Shown piece by piece: positions 1-8,500 of a stretch of DNA of 35,243 nucleotides (the first letter of the stretch is position 1; each line of letters starts with the position of its first letter). A model generated the notes under the pieces. It worked only from the letters and a program-made list of their open reading frames with translations. It did not search any database and was not told where the DNA came from. Both the position numbers and the translations under genes were made by a program. This DNA comes from Candidatus Methylomirabilota bacterium (GTDB lineage Bacteria > Methylomirabilota > Methylomirabilia > Methylomirabilales > 2-02-FULL-66-22), in the NCBI GenBank assembly GCA_016209735.1, contig JACQVN010000003.1, positions 1 to 35,243 of the forward strand, written 5' to 3'.

Positions 1-2763
1 CCGGACGTTCTCATTCTTGTCCTTCAGCATCTCCAGGAGTGCCGGCACCGCTCCCTCGGCCCGGAGCGCCCCGAGCGCCCGACCTGCCGCCAACTGGACA
101 CTCCCACTCTTGTCCCTCAGCGCCTCCAGGAGGGCCGGCTCCGCGCCCACGGCCCGCAGTTCCCCCAGCGTCCACGCTGCCGCCGTCCGGACGATGAAGT
201 CCACGTCCCTCAGCGCCTCAATCAGCGCCGGCACGGCGGCCTCAGTCCGGAGTGCCCCCAGTCCCCTGGCCGCCGCCCACCGGACTCTCCATTCCCCGTC
301 CTTCAGCGCCTCCAGGAGCGCTAGGTCCGCGCCCTCAACCTGCAACGCCCCCAGCGCCCACGCCGCCGCCGACCGGACGCTCTCATCCTTATTTTTCAGC
401 GCCCCCAGAAGAGGGGGGGCCACCAACTCGCGCAAATCGGCGAAGGCTATCTCTTGGAGATAACGCCGCGAAATGCTCGGGGGCATCTCGAGGACCCAGC
501 ATGCGAAAGTCGCGGCAATTCCTTGCTGAAGATCGCGGGGAAGCGTATCGCCCGCCTCGGCTGCGAGGAGGGCCGCGAGCGCGTCCTGCTTCCGTGGGAT
601 GTCGTTCAGGGGGGCCCTGGGGCCGGTTTCCTTGTGCTCAAGGACCTTCTCGATGAAGCGCTTGGCGGCCACCGGGCGGCCCTGGACGAGGGCGAGATAG
701 CCGACACCCAGACGAAGGATTTCTTCCCATCGGGGTTCAAAAAGATAGCGGAAGGCTTCCACCTCGAACCGTTCCGTGGCATGCAGGCCCGCCGCGGCGA
801 AGAACTCCTGGAATGTGAGGTGGAGGAATCCCCAGCGCCCGACTCCCCGCTCCAGAAGGATTTGGGTTTCCATTCCCGTTCGTTCCAGGAATTGTTCGGC
901 AACCCGGCGGGCCTCGGATTCAGCGGTTCCCCTTTGTCGCACTAAGATGTCCGCGAGGGTGTCCACAATGAATTCCCGGGGGGCCAGGCCTGTCGGATGG
1001 GACTCGTGCATCTTAATGGCCAGTTCGCCGAGGATGGGGATCGCCTCTTCCTCGAAGGCCAGCGCACGCTCCGACCCGCTGGCGACGATGCGACGGGCGT
1101 TCGCCCAGGTCTCGCAGAGCGCCCTTGCGAAGATCACATAGAACTGGACACGGTGGCGGGGGAGCTTCCCCTCCGCGCGGTGAACCAGCGCGAGGGCGGC
1201 GAGCATGAAGGGATTCCGGGCCAAGGCGGCCAGCCGAGGGCTGCGCTCCAACGCCTCCAGGAGTTGCTGGGCTTCCTTGGCTGCCGCAGCATCGTCTGGG
1301 GCGCCGACCTCCCAGGTTCGGTAGGCGCGAGTGAATGCCTCGACGTAGCGACGAACCTGGGCGTCGTCGAAGGGACGGAGCGCTGTCACCACGCCCTCGG
1401 GAACCACGAAACCCGGGAAACCCACGTGGCGGGACGAGACGATAAACCTGTTCCTCGGATACGCGGCCGCAAACGTCTCCAGCCACGCCCGCATTTCGTC
1501 CCTTGCGGCCGCCGACCGGACTTCGTCGAGCCCGTCCAGCAGGACGAGGCAGTCCCCGGAGTGGAGGCACCTCAGGAGGAAGCCGCGCAGTTCCCCTTCG
1601 TCGCCGACGTTCCGGCTGTGAAAGTAGCGGGCCAGCACATCGGCTACGGAGGCGGTTGCCCTCATCTCTCCGCGGACGTCGGCCAGCGCGCCGATGCTGA
1701 CCGGCAGCGGCAAGAGGCGCTCCGAGACGCCCAGCGCCTTTGCCATTGCGAACTGGCCGCCGGAAGCCACCGTGGCAAGCCAGCGGACCAGGGTGGTCTT
1801 TCCAGAGCCCGGGTCCCCCAGGACGACAACGCCGCGGGCTTTCTGGAAGACCGAGGGGAAAGGCTCGGGCGCACCCATCTCCTCTAGGGTCTCAAGTCTC
1901 GCGAACGGGGCATCGTATGCCTCTTCATCAGCCTCTGCGATTTCGTCCGGTTCGTCCCGTCTCCTCAATGCTGCTCGGCGAGGGTCGGCGAGCGCGCTCG
2001 GTCGTTGGCGGACCTGGGCCTCGGGGACGACGAAAACCTCCTCGATATCGAGGGCGGGCGGCTCCTTCTTTGCCAGGCGCAGGCCCACGTAGCGGAGCAT
2101 GCGAATCTCAGGACTATTGGCGTAACGTCTGAAGACCTCCCACAGCTCCAGATCCTGCCCTTCGATGAAGTCCTCGGACCGTCTTTGTTTCGCAGCAGTG
2201 GACGCCATGACATAAGCCGGGATTCCGTCTCGCCGAGTCACGCCCAGCGGGCCGAAGTTCCTGCGCTCGCTCTCCGGGAGGGCCAGGTAGAGGTCCTCGC
2301 TGATGGCGATCGATTTGGGTGGCGTCACGTGTTCCAGGTGGCCGCACTGGTCAATGGCCGAATGTGCCAGCCGTCCCGTGTTGGGGTCCCAGGCGACGTA
2401 AGCGGCGTGGGCGGCGATGCGGGCCGACATGGCGAGGTCCACGTGAACCCGGTTCCAGAGCATCCTCGCGGCGTGCACGGCTCGCAGGGCGGCCGAATGC
2501 ACCTCCCTGTCCGTCATGAACAACATCACGCCGTCCCCCTGCCAGTGCAGGGGCTGGGCAGCGTTTACGGCCCGCGCGAGCCACTCCACCCCGTTGACAT
2601 ACTGGTCCCTTCGGCGGGAAACCTCGTCAGGCGGGAGATCGTTCCATTCCCCCGTTGAGCCCGCACGGTCAATCTTGACGAAGCCAAGGGGGATAACCGC
2701 GCCCTTGGGAGTCCGCTCCCACCAGGGTTCTGTGCCAGCGGGTTCCTGCGCCGGATCGCTCAT
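1..2763 (-). CDS. NACHT-family STAND NTPase with N-terminal cyclase-like domain and C-terminal HEAT repeats (partial, runs off window start)
   Basis: I translated the minus strand from ATG at 2763; the frame is open for 921 codons to the window edge, so the C-terminus is missing. Residues about 22-190 resemble a class III nucleotidyl cyclase domain: a first metal-Asp motif (FVKIDRAGST, D32) and a second (QGDGVMLF, D77). The usual Asn and Arg of the catalytic helix are replaced (IDQCGHLE, D138 and H142), so cyclase activity is doubtful. Residues about 310-480 form a NACHT NTPase with Walker A GDPGSGKTT (316-324) and Walker B LVLLDGLDEV (406-415). From about residue 783 at least four 31-residue HEAT-like repeats (ALKDxxxxVRxAAAxALGAL pattern) continue to the edge. 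In this class repeats usually sense a ligand and the NACHT domain oligomerises; some bacterial members are anti-phage proteins. A defence role here is inference. The start overlaps the upstream ORF stop as ATGA. Confidence 0.88.
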   Translation of the reverse strand, partial: MSDPAQEPAGTEPWWERTPKGAVIPLGFVKIDRAGSTGEWNDLPPDEVSRRRDQYVNGVEWLARAVNAAQPLHWQGDGVMLFMTDREVHSAALRAVHAARMLWNRVHVDLAMSARIAAHAAYVAWDPNTGRLAHSAIDQCGHLEHVTPPKSIAISEDLYLALPESERRNFGPLGVTRRDGIPAYVMASTAAKQRRSEDFIEGQDLELWEVFRRYANSPEIRMLRYVGLRLAKKEPPALDIEEVFVVPEAQVRQRPSALADPRRAALRRRDEPDEIAEADEEAYDAPFARLETLEEMGAPEPFPSVFQKARGVVVLGDPGSGKTTLVRWLATVASGGQFAMAKALGVSERLLPLPVSIGALADVRGEMRATASVADVLARYFHSRNVGDEGELRGFLLRCLHSGDCLVLLDGLDEVRSAAARDEMRAWLETFAAAYPRNRFIVSSRHVGFPGFVVPEGVVTALRPFDDAQVRRYVEAFTRAYRTWEVGAPDDAAAAKEAQQLLEALERSPRLAALARNPFMLAALALVHRAEGKLPRHRVQFYVIFARALCETWANARRIVASGSERALAFEEEAIPILGELAIKMHESHPTGLAPREFIVDTLADILVRQRGTAESEARRVAEQFLERTGMETQILLERGVGRWGFLHLTFQEFFAAAGLHATERFEVEAFRYLFEPRWEEILRLGVGYLALVQGRPVAAKRFIEKVLEHKETGPRAPLNDIPRKQDALAALLAAEAGDTLPRDLQQGIAATFACWVLEMPPSISRRYLQEIAFADLRELVAPPLLGALKNKDESVRSAAAWALGALQVEGADLALLEALKDGEWRVRWAAARGLGALRTEAAVPALIEALRDVDFIVRTAAAWTLGELRAVGAEPALLEALRDKSGSVQLAAGRALGALRAEGAVPALLEMLKDKNENVR

Positions 2764-3062
2764 CGAGGGGTCCCCCAGAGGGTCACCTGAAAATGCCCCG
2801 CCTGGATGCCGAGTTCCTTCCGCTCCCAGCCCTCGACGCGCGAGGGCGAGGCGAAATGCCTCGAAAGGAATTCGACCGCACCGGCAAGCTGGTCGGCGAG
2901 CCGCCCCCCGATCTCGTGGCGATCCAGGAACTCCCCGGTTGGATGGGTGCCGGCGAGGCGGACCACAGAGATCCTGGCCACGACACTCTTGAACTCGGTG
3001 CTGCTGTCCTCACCGAGCCGTAGTCGCTCCTCGATTCCCGTAGGGTATATCGGCGTCGTCAC
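2760..3062 (-). CDS. Short AlbA_2/Schlafen-like protein, probably an internally deleted remnant
   Basis: This 100-aa ORF uses a GTG start at 3062, with GAGAG seven bases upstream; an upstream TTG at 3122 is possible but has no clear ribosome site. The N-terminus (IEERLRLGEDSSTEFKSV) looks like the start of an AlbA_2 putative DNA-binding domain, as found in Schlafen-like ATPases. The following part (VRLAGTHPTGEFLDRHEIGG, then LADQLAGAVEFLSRHF) resembles a segment that lies much further downstream in full-length relatives. The AlbA_2 core and the ATPase part are absent, so the gene looks like the product of in-frame internal and C-terminal deletions, or a reduced partner protein. The stop codon overlaps the NACHT start (ATGA), which suggests translational coupling. 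Function unknown. Confidence 0.6.
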   Translation of the reverse strand: MTTPIYPTGIEERLRLGEDSSTEFKSVVARISVVRLAGTHPTGEFLDRHEIGGRLADQLAGAVEFLSRHFASPSRVEGWERKELGIQAGHFQVTLWGTPR

Positions 3063-3467
3063 GAGGGTTCTCTCAACATGATGCCCTGGCTCGAGAGATC
3101 GGCAATTTCGGAAGGGGCTCAATCCTACTCGGCCGGGAAAGCTGCCGGAGGCTGGAGATCGGGCCCAGGCCCGTCAGTGCATCTGGGGCTTTCTGGGGCA
3201 CTCCGGGGCTGCCCGGGCAAGACCCTTTGGCCGAGGAACGTTCACGAAGGGACCGTACCAGCGGCTGCTGCGCATGTCAAGGTGGTTCTCCGCGAGCTGT
3301 GGACTGCGCTGCGGCAAGAGCTGGCGATCCTTGCCGGTCTCTGCGTTCGTCGACCCCCACGGCCCCGGGAGCAATGCCACGACGAACTCGCCGGCTTGCC
3401 AGTTTCCTCAAGCGCGGTGCCATCGTGGACAAGCAATCGGCAGCCTCCTTCCGCGGCTGGAAACCGG
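3063..3467. other. Spacer between the NACHT operon and the efflux modules; no gene recognised
   Basis: About 400 bp separate the divergent transcription units. Short open frames exist on both strands (for example 3174-3380 minus and 3078-3497 plus), but none gave a family I recognise, and their compositions are what GC-rich DNA yields by chance. The minus-strand operon promoter should lie here; no convincing -35/-10 pair stands out. A decayed mobile element or gene fragment cannot be excluded. Confidence 0.4.
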
Positions 3468-3508
3468 TTGACCGGGCCGGCTCAGCGTGGTAATTAAGTA
3501 CTCACTTA
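3468..3508 (+). promoter_or_regulatory. Promoter/operator of efflux module 1 (TetR-type palindrome)
   Basis: TTGACC (3468-3473) lies 17 bp before TAATTA (3491-3496), followed by the palindrome TAAGT-ACTC-ACTTA at 3495-3508. The same arrangement with the same spacing occurs before the intact tetR at 8900-8940, while nearby spacer sequence differs. That conservation is the main support for a promoter overlapped by a TetR-family operator. The -10 match is poor, so the exact hexamers are uncertain. Confidence 0.5.
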
Positions 3509-3530
3509 TCTATTGGAAAGGGGACGCGCC

Positions 3531-3764
3531 ATGGCGGGAGGAGTTGGGGCGACGACGGGGGGAGGGCGGGGGGCCACTCCGCGCGTCCGCTTGTCGGGGG
3601 AAGAGCGGCGCCGGCAGATCATCGAGGCCAAGTCCCACCCGCGGCGGCTGTTGAACCCGGCCATGGAGGCGGTCGAGCGGCAGGACGACGCCGAGGTCCT
3701 CCGGACCCTGGCCCGCGGGATGATCGCGCGGACCCGGACCGACCCCACCATGAGGCGGCTTACC
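3531..3764 (+). pseudogene. tetR-family regulator pseudogene lacking the helix-turn-helix
   Basis: The sequence is a close copy of the intact tetR at 8963-9616. It starts at ATG 3531, after GGAAAGGGG, at the position equivalent to GTG 8963. The copy reads RLSGEERRRQIIEA and then jumps directly to KSHPRRLLNPAMEA. Exactly 138 bp (46 codons) present in the paralogue are missing, and they contain the entire DNA-binding helix-turn-helix. The junction sits on the short direct repeat ATCGAG, which occurs at both deletion ends in the intact copy (9053 and 9191), so slippage or short-repeat recombination is the likely cause. Homology ends near 3764 (RTRTDPTMRRLT); the open frame continues to 4061 through unrelated repeat DNA. 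It cannot act as a normal repressor. Confidence 0.8.
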
Positions 3765-3811
3765 GTAGCGGAGTGCGGCGCGCATGACGCTTGCCCGGAT
3801 TACTCAGCATG

Positions 3812-4046
3812 CAGCGCACGAAGGACACGAAGAAGAGATTTGGAGGGGTCTTTCGCACACAGCGCTCGCTCTTCCCTCAATGCTGAAGCGGGAGGGGGTA
3901 AACCCCTCCCCTACGGAGGGCCTGGTTCGCGTCAATTGTGTGAGTGCCTAGGGGAAGCTTCAGGCCCGTCCGCTTTCCAGTCGAGAGGCTCAGGATCGGT
4001 TCCCCGTGCCTCTCCGCTTCGTGGTCTTCATGTTCTTCGTGGTGAG
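3812..4046. repeat. Inverted-repeat element A (CACGAAG-type units)
   Basis: The left arm (3817-3837, CACGAAGGACACGAAGAAGAG-like units) and the right arm (about 4008-4046, the same units in reverse complement, ending CTTCGTGGTGAG) flank about 170 bp. Inside is a strong hairpin, GGGAGGGG (3890-3897) with CCCCTCCC (3903-3910). No protein-coding signal is seen. It is one of four similar elements in the window (also 5438-5535, 9641-9803 and 27861-28025). Together with the pseudogene end it fills the stretch before the first adaptor gene. Confidence 0.6.
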
Positions 4047-4084
4047 ATGGGCTTTTCGTGAGCAACTTAGGTCAGAGGTGACGC

Positions 4085-5422
4085 ATGCAACGCTTCGAGA
4101 GCGTAACTGAACGTCGCAGCCTCATCATCGGGTTGATCATTCTGGCTTGCACCCTCTGGCTGGGGGGGTGCGACACGTCGAAATCCGCCCCGCCGCCCCC
4201 TGTGCCGGAGGTGGCCACGGTCACCGTCCAGACGGAACGGGTCGTCCTCACCACCGATCTGCCGGGCCGGACATCCGCGTACTCGATGGCGGAGATCCGT
4301 CCGCAGGTGAGCGGCATCATCCAGAAGCGCCTGTTCGAGGAAGGGTCCGAGATCACGGCAGGTCAGCCACTCTACCAGATCGACCCTGCCCCCCTGCAGG
4401 CCGCCTATGACAACGCGGCAGCGAACCTCGCTGCCGCCCGAAGGGCCGCCGAGCGGGCACGGGCCTCCCTGGCGGCGAGCCGCGCCGGCGTGAAACGGCA
4501 GCGGGCCGTCCTCGAGAACGCGCGCACGAACAGGAAGCGCTTCGAGGATCTCTTCGCGGAGGGCGCGATTGCCGCCAGTCAGCGTGACCAGGCCGTGACC
4601 GAGGCCGACGTGGCCGAAGCCACCCTCCTCTCCACCGAAGCACAGGTGGAGAGCGACCGGGAGGCGATCGCCGCGGCCGAGGCGACCATCAAGCAAGCGG
4701 AGGCCGCGCTGCAGAGCGCCCAGATCAGTCTGGGCTACACTCGCGTGACCGCGCCCATCGCCGGCCGCATCGGGAAATCCATGGTGACCGTGGGCGCCCT
4801 GGTGACGGCGGGCCAGCCGGCGGCCCTCGCCACCATCCAGCAACTGGATCCCATCTATGTGGACGTGACCGAATCCAGCGCCAACCTGCTCCGCCTCAAG
4901 CAGAACCTGGCGAGCGGCCGGCTCAAGGGTAATGGTCCCCATCAGGCCAGAGTGAAGCTCCTCCTGGAAGACGGCACGCCCTATCCCCTGGAGGGCACGC
5001 TGAAGTTCTCCGATGTGACCGTCGATCCCAGCACCGGGTCGTTCATTCTGCGCACCCTGTTCCCGAATCCCCGGCACATGCTCCTGCCCGGCATGTACGT
5101 GCGCGCCATCGTCCAGGAAGGTGTGGTCGATCAGGCCATCCTGGTTCCACAGCAGTCGGTCTCTCGCGATCCGAAAGGGAATCCCGTCGCGCTGATCGTG
5201 GATGGCTCGGAAAAGGTCGTGCAGCGGAAGATCGCGGTCGATCGCGCTATCCGCGACAGATGGCTGGTCAGTGAGGGCTTGAAGCCAGGAGATTGTCTGA
5301 TCGTCGAGGGGATTCAGAGAGCGCGCCCCGGCGCCTCCGTAAAGGCGGTCGCATTCGAAGCCGGCCAGCAGCCAAACTCAGACGCCGTGAAGCCGGTCCC
5401 GGCGGCGGCAAGAGCGCAATAA
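4085..5422 (+). CDS. RND efflux periplasmic adaptor (membrane fusion protein), lipoprotein, AcrA/MexA type
   Basis: This 445-aa protein would bridge the inner-membrane pump encoded next to it and an outer-membrane TolC-like channel; no channel gene lies in the window. The N-terminus has a signal peptide with a lipobox (LWLGGC, Cys29), so it is probably lipid-anchored. Next come a beta-barrel/lipoyl half-motif (EIRPQVSGIIQKRLFEEGSE), a long alanine-rich coiled-coil hairpin (about residues 100-220), the second lipoyl half (YTRVTAPIAGRIGKS), and a membrane-proximal domain (LLPGMYVRAIVQEG). The start is ATG 4085 after AGAGGTG. The hairpin stretch around ARTNRKRFEDLFAEGAIAAS is strikingly close to that of the second adaptor (9835-11049), suggesting duplication or gene conversion. 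With its tetR broken, expression may be constitutive or controlled by the intact paralogue. Confidence 0.93.
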   Translation: MQRFESVTERRSLIIGLIILACTLWLGGCDTSKSAPPPPVPEVATVTVQTERVVLTTDLPGRTSAYSMAEIRPQVSGIIQKRLFEEGSEITAGQPLYQIDPAPLQAAYDNAAANLAAARRAAERARASLAASRAGVKRQRAVLENARTNRKRFEDLFAEGAIAASQRDQAVTEADVAEATLLSTEAQVESDREAIAAAEATIKQAEAALQSAQISLGYTRVTAPIAGRIGKSMVTVGALVTAGQPAALATIQQLDPIYVDVTESSANLLRLKQNLASGRLKGNGPHQARVKLLLEDGTPYPLEGTLKFSDVTVDPSTGSFILRTLFPNPRHMLLPGMYVRAIVQEGVVDQAILVPQQSVSRDPKGNPVALIVDGSEKVVQRKIAVDRAIRDRWLVSEGLKPGDCLIVEGIQRARPGASVKAVAFEAGQQPNSDAVKPVPAAARAQ

Positions 5423-5437
5423 GCCGAAACGATGCAG

Positions 5438-5535
5438 TTACTCACACAGAAACACCGAGACGCGGAGATGCGGTGACGCGGTGACGGGGTGACACGGAGA
5501 CTATTCCTCGGTTATCCTCTGCGCCTCTGCGTGAG
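5438..5535. repeat. Inverted-repeat element B (CACCGAGACGCGGAG-type units)
   Basis: This lies between the adaptor and pump genes of module 1. The left arm (5441-5467, starting CTCACACAGAAACACCGAG) and right arm (5506-5535, reverse-complement units ending CTCTGCGTGAG) are imperfect inverted repeats. The centre holds three octamers, GCGGTGAC, GCGGTGAC, GGGGTGAC. The pump ORF stays open back to 5489 across part of this element, which argues against the early start codon. Confidence 0.6.
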
Positions 5536-5563
5536 AAGTGTTTGGGGTAAACGGAGACTCCTG

Positions 5564-8500
5564 ATGCTCTCGAGATTCTTCCTGGATCGCCCGGTCTTTG
5601 CCTGGGTGATTGCCATCGTCATCATGCTGGTGGGTGGCCTCGCCATCTACAATCTGCCCATCTCGCAGTATCCCCCCATCGCCCCCCCGTCGATCTACAT
5701 CCAGGCCTTCTATCCCGGGGCCTCGGCGGAGACCGTGGAGAACAGCGTCACCCAGATCATCGAGCAGAAGATGACCGGGCTCGACAAGATGCTCTACCTG
5801 TCCGCCACCAGCGATTCGGCCGGAGGCGCCCGCGTCATGTTGACCTTTGCCCCGGGGACCGATCCGGATCTTGCCTGGACCAAGGTGCAGAACAAGCTCC
5901 AGCTCGCCATGGCCAGCCTGCCCGAGGTGGTGCAGCGCCAGGGGGTCACGGTCGGCAAGGCGACGATGAACTACCTGATCATCGTGGGCCTGATCTCGGA
6001 AGACGGCAGCATGGACGGGAACGATCTGCGGGACTATGCCCAATCCAACCTGGAGAAGGTCCTGGCGCGGGTGCCTGGCGTGGGAGAGGTGGAAAACTTT
6101 GGCTCCCAGTACGCCATGCGCCTGTGGCTGAACCCCGACAAGCTGACCGATTACCGTCTGACGATCGAGGACGTTCTCGCGGCGCTCAAGTCCTACAACG
6201 TGGAGGTCTCAGCCGGGCAGTTCGGCGGGGCGCCGGCGGTGAAAGGGCAGCGCCTGAACGCCTCCATCATCGTGCAGAGCATGCTGAAGACTCCTGACGA
6301 GTTCGCCGCCGTTCCCGTCCGCATCAATCCGGACGGCTCCATCGTCCGGATCAAGGATGTGGGGCGCGCGGAGCTGGGGACCGATTCCTACGATATCGAG
6401 GGTTTTCACAACGGCAGACCCTCCGCCGGCATGGCCATCCGCCAAGCCGCGGGCGCGAATGCGCTGGATACGGCCGATGCGGTCAAGGCCAAGATGGCGG
6501 AGATGAGCCGGTACTTCCCCCCGGGAATGAAGGTCGTCTATCCCTACGACACCACCCCCTTCGTCAGAGTGGCCATCGGGGAGGTGGTCAAGACCCTCTT
6601 GGAGGCGGTCCTCCTGGTCTTCCTGGTCATGTGGCTGTTCATGGGGAACTTCCGGGCCACCCTGATCCCCACCATCGCCGTGCCGGTGGTGCTCCTGGGG
6701 ACCTTCGCGGTGCTCTCGTTCTTCGGCTTCTCCATCAACATGCTGACCATGTTCGCCATGGTGCTCGCCATCGGCCTCCTGGTGGACGACGCCATCGTGG
6801 TGGTGGAAAACGTGGAACGGATCATGAGCGAGGAGGGGCTTTCGCCGAAGGAAGCCACCCGCAAGTCCATGGAGCAGATCACCAGCGCCCTGATCGGCAT
6901 CGGGCTGGTGCTCTCGGCGGTGTTCGGCCCCATGGCCTTCTTCGGCGGCTCCACCGGCGTCATCTATCGCCAGTTCTCCGTGACCATCATCGCCTCCATG
7001 CTCCTGTCGGTGGTGGTGGCCCTGATCCTGACGCCGGTCCTCTGCGCCTCGCTCCTCAAGCCGGTACCGGCCGGGCATGAGCCGGCGGAAAATGCGATCT
7101 GGTTCCTGCGCCCGTTCTTTGCCTGGTTCGATCGCGTCTTCTTCCGGCTCCGCGACCGGTATGTCAAGATCGTCGGACGCTCCTTCTCGCAGAAGCTGCG
7201 CTACGCGGTTGTCTATGTCGCGATCGTGGCGGCGGTGGGGACTGTCTTCTATCGTCTGCCCACGTCCTATGTTCCCGACGAGGATCAAGGCATCCTCCTC
7301 GCCCAGATCATGCTGCCGACGGGTTCCACGCTGGAGCAGACCAAGCAGGTCGTGTTCGATGTGCAGCGCCACTTCCAGGAGAACGAAAAAGAGGCGGTGG
7401 AATCCTGCATGACGGTGTCCGGGATCGGCTTCTCCGGACGGGCCCAGACCAATGGCCTGGTCTTTATCAAGCTCAGAGATTGGCATCTCCGTAATCGATC
7501 GGACCTGAGGGCGAAGGCCATTGCAGGGCGGGCGACAAAGGCCTTCGCGAACATCCGCAATGCGCTGGTGTTCGCCTTCCCGCCCCCGTCGGTGATCGAG
7601 CTGGGGATGGCCACCGGGTTCGACTTCCAGCTCCTGGATCGGGGCGGGCTGGGGCACCAGAAACTCATGGAGGCCCGCAACCAGCTCCTCAGTTTGGCTG
7701 CAAAAGACGCGCGCCTGACCAAAGTCCGGGCCAACGGCATGGAGGATGTGCCCGAATATCGGGTGGATGTGAATTGGGAGCGGGCCGGCGCCCTGGGGGT
7801 ACCCATCACCTCCATCCACAGCACCCTCTCGGCAGCCTTCGGCAGCAGCTATGTCAACAACTTCATTCAGGGGGGTCGGGTCAAGCGGGTGTTCCTGCAG
7901 GCGGACGCGCCCTACCGCATGCTGCCCAAGGACGTCGAGCAGCTCTACGTCCGGAATACGACGGGGAAGATGGTTCCCTTTTCTTCCTTTGCCTCCGCCC
8001 ACTGGACGGCCGGTCCTCCCCGGCTCGAGCGGTTCAACGGTTTTCCGTCCATGAACATCCAGGGGGAGCCGGCGCCGAGGAGAAGTTCCGGCGAGGCGAT
8101 GGAGGCAATGGAGGAGATGGTCGCGAAATTGCCCCAGGGGATCGGGTTTGAATGGACCGGACTGTCCTACCAGGAGCGCATGGGAAGCTCGCAGGCGCCC
8201 TTGCTGTACGCATTTTCCGTGGTCGTCATCTTCCTGTGCGTGGCGGCGCTGTACGAGAGCTGGCCGATCCCGATCGCCAATCTGCTGATGCTGCCGCTCG
8301 GGTTATTCGGTGCGGCGCTGGCCACCTGGTCGCGCGGGATGCACAACGATGTCTACTTCCAGATCGGGTTTCTCACCACGCTCGGGCTGACGACCAAGAA
8401 CGCCATCCTGATCATTCAGTTTGCCCAGGGACGGATGGCACGCGGAGAAGGACTGATCGAAGCGACCCTGGGGGCGGCCCGGGTGAGATTCCGACCGGTC

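Noticed and set aside
17-463. 148-codon plus-strand ORF rich in Ser/Ala at the window start
   Set aside because: It is the antisense of the HEAT repeats of the minus-strand NACHT gene; its internal periodicity only mirrors the 93-bp HEAT unit.
3078-3497. 139-codon plus-strand ORF and overlapping minus-strand ORFs in the spacer
   Set aside because: No recognisable family, no good ribosome site, and competing open frames on both strands; kept only as an unassigned spacer.
3765-4061. C-terminal continuation of the tetR pseudogene frame
   Set aside because: Homology to the intact TetR stops near 3764; the remainder is translated repeat element A and its hairpin.
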